In this document: one piece after another, positions 7,598 to 8,806 of the stretch
Position numbering within the stretch: position 1 is the first letter of the stretch
Layout: each line of letters starts with the position of its first letter
Source: an uncultured Flammeovirgaceae bacterium
GTDB taxonomy: Bacteria > Bacteroidota > Bacteroidia > Cytophagales > Cyclobacteriaceae
Length of the DNA stretch: 8,806 bases
NCBI GenBank assembly: GCA_937138955.1
Contig: CAKZPJ010000513.1
Span: 1 to 8,806, forward strand
Reading direction: 5' to 3'
Made by a program: the position numbers and the translations under genes
Notes under the pieces: generated by a model
Databases searched by the model: none
Told to the model about the DNA's origin: nothing
Seen by the model: the letters and a program-made list of their open reading frames with translations, nothing else

Positions 7598-7639
7598 ATC
7601 AAAATAGTATAGATTTCTACAAATATAGTAGTAGAATAT
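7598..7639. promoter_or_regulatory. Candidate AraC-type operator, copy 2 (receptor-side)
   Basis: This is the second copy of the 42-bp repeat at 7256-7297, with 37 identical positions. Its ATAGTA cores are at 7604-7609 and 7625-7630, again 21 bp apart. AGAATAT at 7633 recurs at 7645, so both copies carry a further AGAATAT downstream, at 9 bp in copy 1 and 12 bp here. It ends 185 bp upstream of the SusC-type start and about 90 bp upstream of the tentative promoter, a little far for contact activation without bending or a second protein. Confidence 0.6.
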
Positions 7640-7731
7640 TGCTGAGAATATCCATTCATTTGTAGTAATCCCTTAGAAGCTATGGGAGAAAATGAGTAAT
7701 TTTTGTGGGATTCGCAATAACTACTTATTGG

Positions 7732-7765
7732 TTTAATGATGAATCTCTTGCTGGTGCTAACTTTA
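7732..7765 (+). promoter_or_regulatory. Tentative Bacteroidota-type promoter for the SusC-type gene
   Basis: TAACTTTA (7758-7765) is one base from the Bacteroidota -7 consensus TAnnTTTG. TTTA (7732-7735), preceded by TTGG, could serve as a degraded -33 element at a spacing of 22 bp. A start about 55 bp before the ATG would be reasonable. Both boxes deviate from consensus, as expected for an activator-dependent promoter, but the match could be chance. The -33 part overlaps the second TTTAATGATGAA. Confidence 0.3.
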
Positions 7766-7773
7766 TTAGCAAA

Positions 7774-7789
7774 AAGCTAGAGATAGCTT
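7774..7789 (+). other. Small perfect hairpin in the SusC-type gene leader
   Basis: AAGCTA (7774-7779) and TAGCTT (7784-7789) pair perfectly around a GAGA loop, 35 bp upstream of the start codon. A GNRA-type tetraloop such as GAGA is a stable RNA loop. It is short, so a role in translation or mRNA stability is only a possibility. Confidence 0.35.
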
Positions 7790-7824
7790 CTAATCGCTTA
7801 CTAACAACCTAATTACCTTTTACT

Positions 7825-8806
7825 ATGAAACAATCTTACCTCCGCTGGCTAACCAGCCACATCATTCTCTTATTACTTCTTCCGAACTTGGTACTTGCTC
7901 AGAATACTATTTCTGGTGAGGTAACCGATGATGAAACGAATGATCCACTACCCGGAGTAAATGTGGTGGTAAAAGGAACCACTACCGGAACTGTCACCGA
8001 TATTGATGGCAATTACTCCCTAAGTGTACCCGAAAGTGCCGAGACTTTGGTATTCTCTTCAGTGGGATATTTATCTCTAGAAGTAGGTATAAACAATCGA
8101 GGAGCCGTCAACGTAACGCTTACTCCGGATACTAAGTCTCTCTCGGAAGTAGTGGTTATTGGTTACGGTACCCAAGAAAGGCGCGACCTTACTGGCGCGG
8201 TTTCTTCGGTTTCTTCCGAAGAAATCACTCAGTTGCCCAACGTAAATGTTGCTCAGGCACTGCAAGGTCGTGCCCCCGGCGTAGTCGTTACTGAAAATTC
8301 CGGACGACCCGGAGCGGCGGCTACGGTACAGATTAGAGGGGTAGGCACTGTGGGAAATAGTGATCCTCTGTACGTAGTAGATGGTCAGATTTTAAACGGG
8401 GCCAATGGACTAGAAAGTCTTAATCCGAACGATATCGAGTCGATGGAAATTCTTAAAGATGCTTCGGCATCAGCTATCTACGGAGCCCGAGCCGCCAATG
8501 GGGTGGTGCTCATTACTACCAAACGGGGAAACACTGGAGAAACAAGGTTAAGCTACAATGGCTACTACGGGGTGCAGTCGCTTAACGACCGGCTAGAATT
8601 TATGAATGGACAAGAATTTGTGCAAGATGCTATTAACCGGGCTAATGCGGTAGGTGAACAATCTGTTTGGGAAGACGAAGGTGACCCCGCTCAGTTTGGG
8701 GAAGGGGTGAGCTACTGGGACAAACTATGGCGACCCGGCTACATCACTGACCATACGCTTTCGCTTTCCGGAGGCAACGAAAATTCTCAATTCTTAGTCT
8801 CCTTTG
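7825..8806 (+). CDS. SusC/RagA-family TonB-dependent receptor, N-terminal part (3' end outside window)
   Basis: The frame is open from ATG 7825 to the window end, giving 327 complete codons. A signal peptide covers residues 1 to about 25 (hydrophobic IILLLLLPNLVLA). Residues 28-100 form a carboxypeptidase-regulatory-like beta-sandwich (ISGEVTDDETNDPLPGVNVVVKGT, DIDGNYSL). LSEVVVIGYG at 106-115 is the TonB-box-like segment, followed by the plug domain to about 235: ALQGRAPGVVV, LYVVDGQIL, then SMEILKDASASAIYGARAANGVVLITTKRG, the hallmark of SusC/RagA proteins. Barrel strands begin after that. Members pair with a SusD-like lipoprotein to import glycans or peptides; the partner gene would be expected just past the window. 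There is no N-terminal STN domain, so control by a sigma/anti-sigma pair through the receptor is unlikely. This fits control by the divergent AraC-type gene. The start has no Shine-Dalgarno-like sequence, which is normal for this phylum. Confidence 0.95.
   Translation, partial: MKQSYLRWLTSHIILLLLLPNLVLAQNTISGEVTDDETNDPLPGVNVVVKGTTTGTVTDIDGNYSLSVPESAETLVFSSVGYLSLEVGINNRGAVNVTLTPDTKSLSEVVVIGYGTQERRDLTGAVSSVSSEEITQLPNVNVAQALQGRAPGVVVTENSGRPGAAATVQIRGVGTVGNSDPLYVVDGQILNGANGLESLNPNDIESMEILKDASASAIYGARAANGVVLITTKRGNTGETRLSYNGYYGVQSLNDRLEFMNGQEFVQDAINRANAVGEQSVWEDEGDPAQFGEGVSYWDKLWRPGYITDHTLSLSGGNENSQFLVSF

Larger units (their letters stand above)
7219..7824. other. 606-bp divergent intergenic region between regulator and receptor
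   Basis: There is no convincing gene. The longest small ORF I looked at (ATG 7404 to TGA 7484, 26 codons) has no recognisable product. The region is AT-rich and holds two 42-bp repeats, a 12-bp repeat (7457-7468 and 7732-7743), a tentative receptor promoter and a small leader hairpin, each listed separately. The stretch 7300-7597 between the two large repeats otherwise shows nothing I can interpret. Confidence 0.7.

Noticed and set aside
1..8806. CRISPR array, tRNA or rRNA genes, toxin-antitoxin or phage-defence genes
   Set aside because: I saw no regularly spaced repeat array, no cloverleaf or rRNA-like sequence, and no protein resembling such systems.

Overview
The window reads as chromosomal DNA from a member of the Bacteroidota, most likely a free-living Cytophagales-type bacterium. 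The evidence is a SusC/RagA-type TonB-dependent receptor, a DUF4249 lipoprotein, a barrel-less protein with macroglobulin (MG2-like) and plug-like parts, a Tat-exported Gfo/Idh/MocA protein, and starts with no Shine-Dalgarno-like sequence. The genus cannot be fixed from the sequence.

Bases 1-3866 hold a tight, co-directional three-gene unit: the 3' end of a TonB-dependent receptor, a DUF4249 lipoprotein (5 bp downstream) and a large secreted MG2/plug-like protein (2 bp downstream). Together they look like an outer-membrane uptake or assembly module of unknown substrate. Bases 3939-5345 encode a Tat-exported Gfo/Idh/MocA family protein with a four-cysteine insert. Bases 5406-6101 hold a DUF2461 gene split by one in-frame TAA. 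A 161-bp MITE-like inverted-repeat element (6102-6262) follows directly. Its 3-bp target duplication, TAA, coincides with the stop codon of the DUF2461 reading frame.

On the minus strand, 7218-6367 encodes an AraC-family regulator with a cupin-type sensor domain. It is divergent from the SusC-type receptor gene that starts at 7825 and runs off the window. The 606-bp spacer between them carries two near-identical 42-bp repeats, 38 bp upstream of the regulator and 185 bp upstream of the receptor. Each contains two ATAGTA cores exactly 21 bp apart, the geometry expected for an AraC-type activator bound to direct half-sites. The simplest model is that the regulator controls itself and the receptor, which has no STN signalling domain. 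This is inferred from sequence arrangement only.

The most interesting signals are the duplicated candidate operator, the element inserted exactly at a stop codon, the single nonsense codon in an otherwise intact DUF2461 frame, and the receptor/DUF4249/MG2-plug module.
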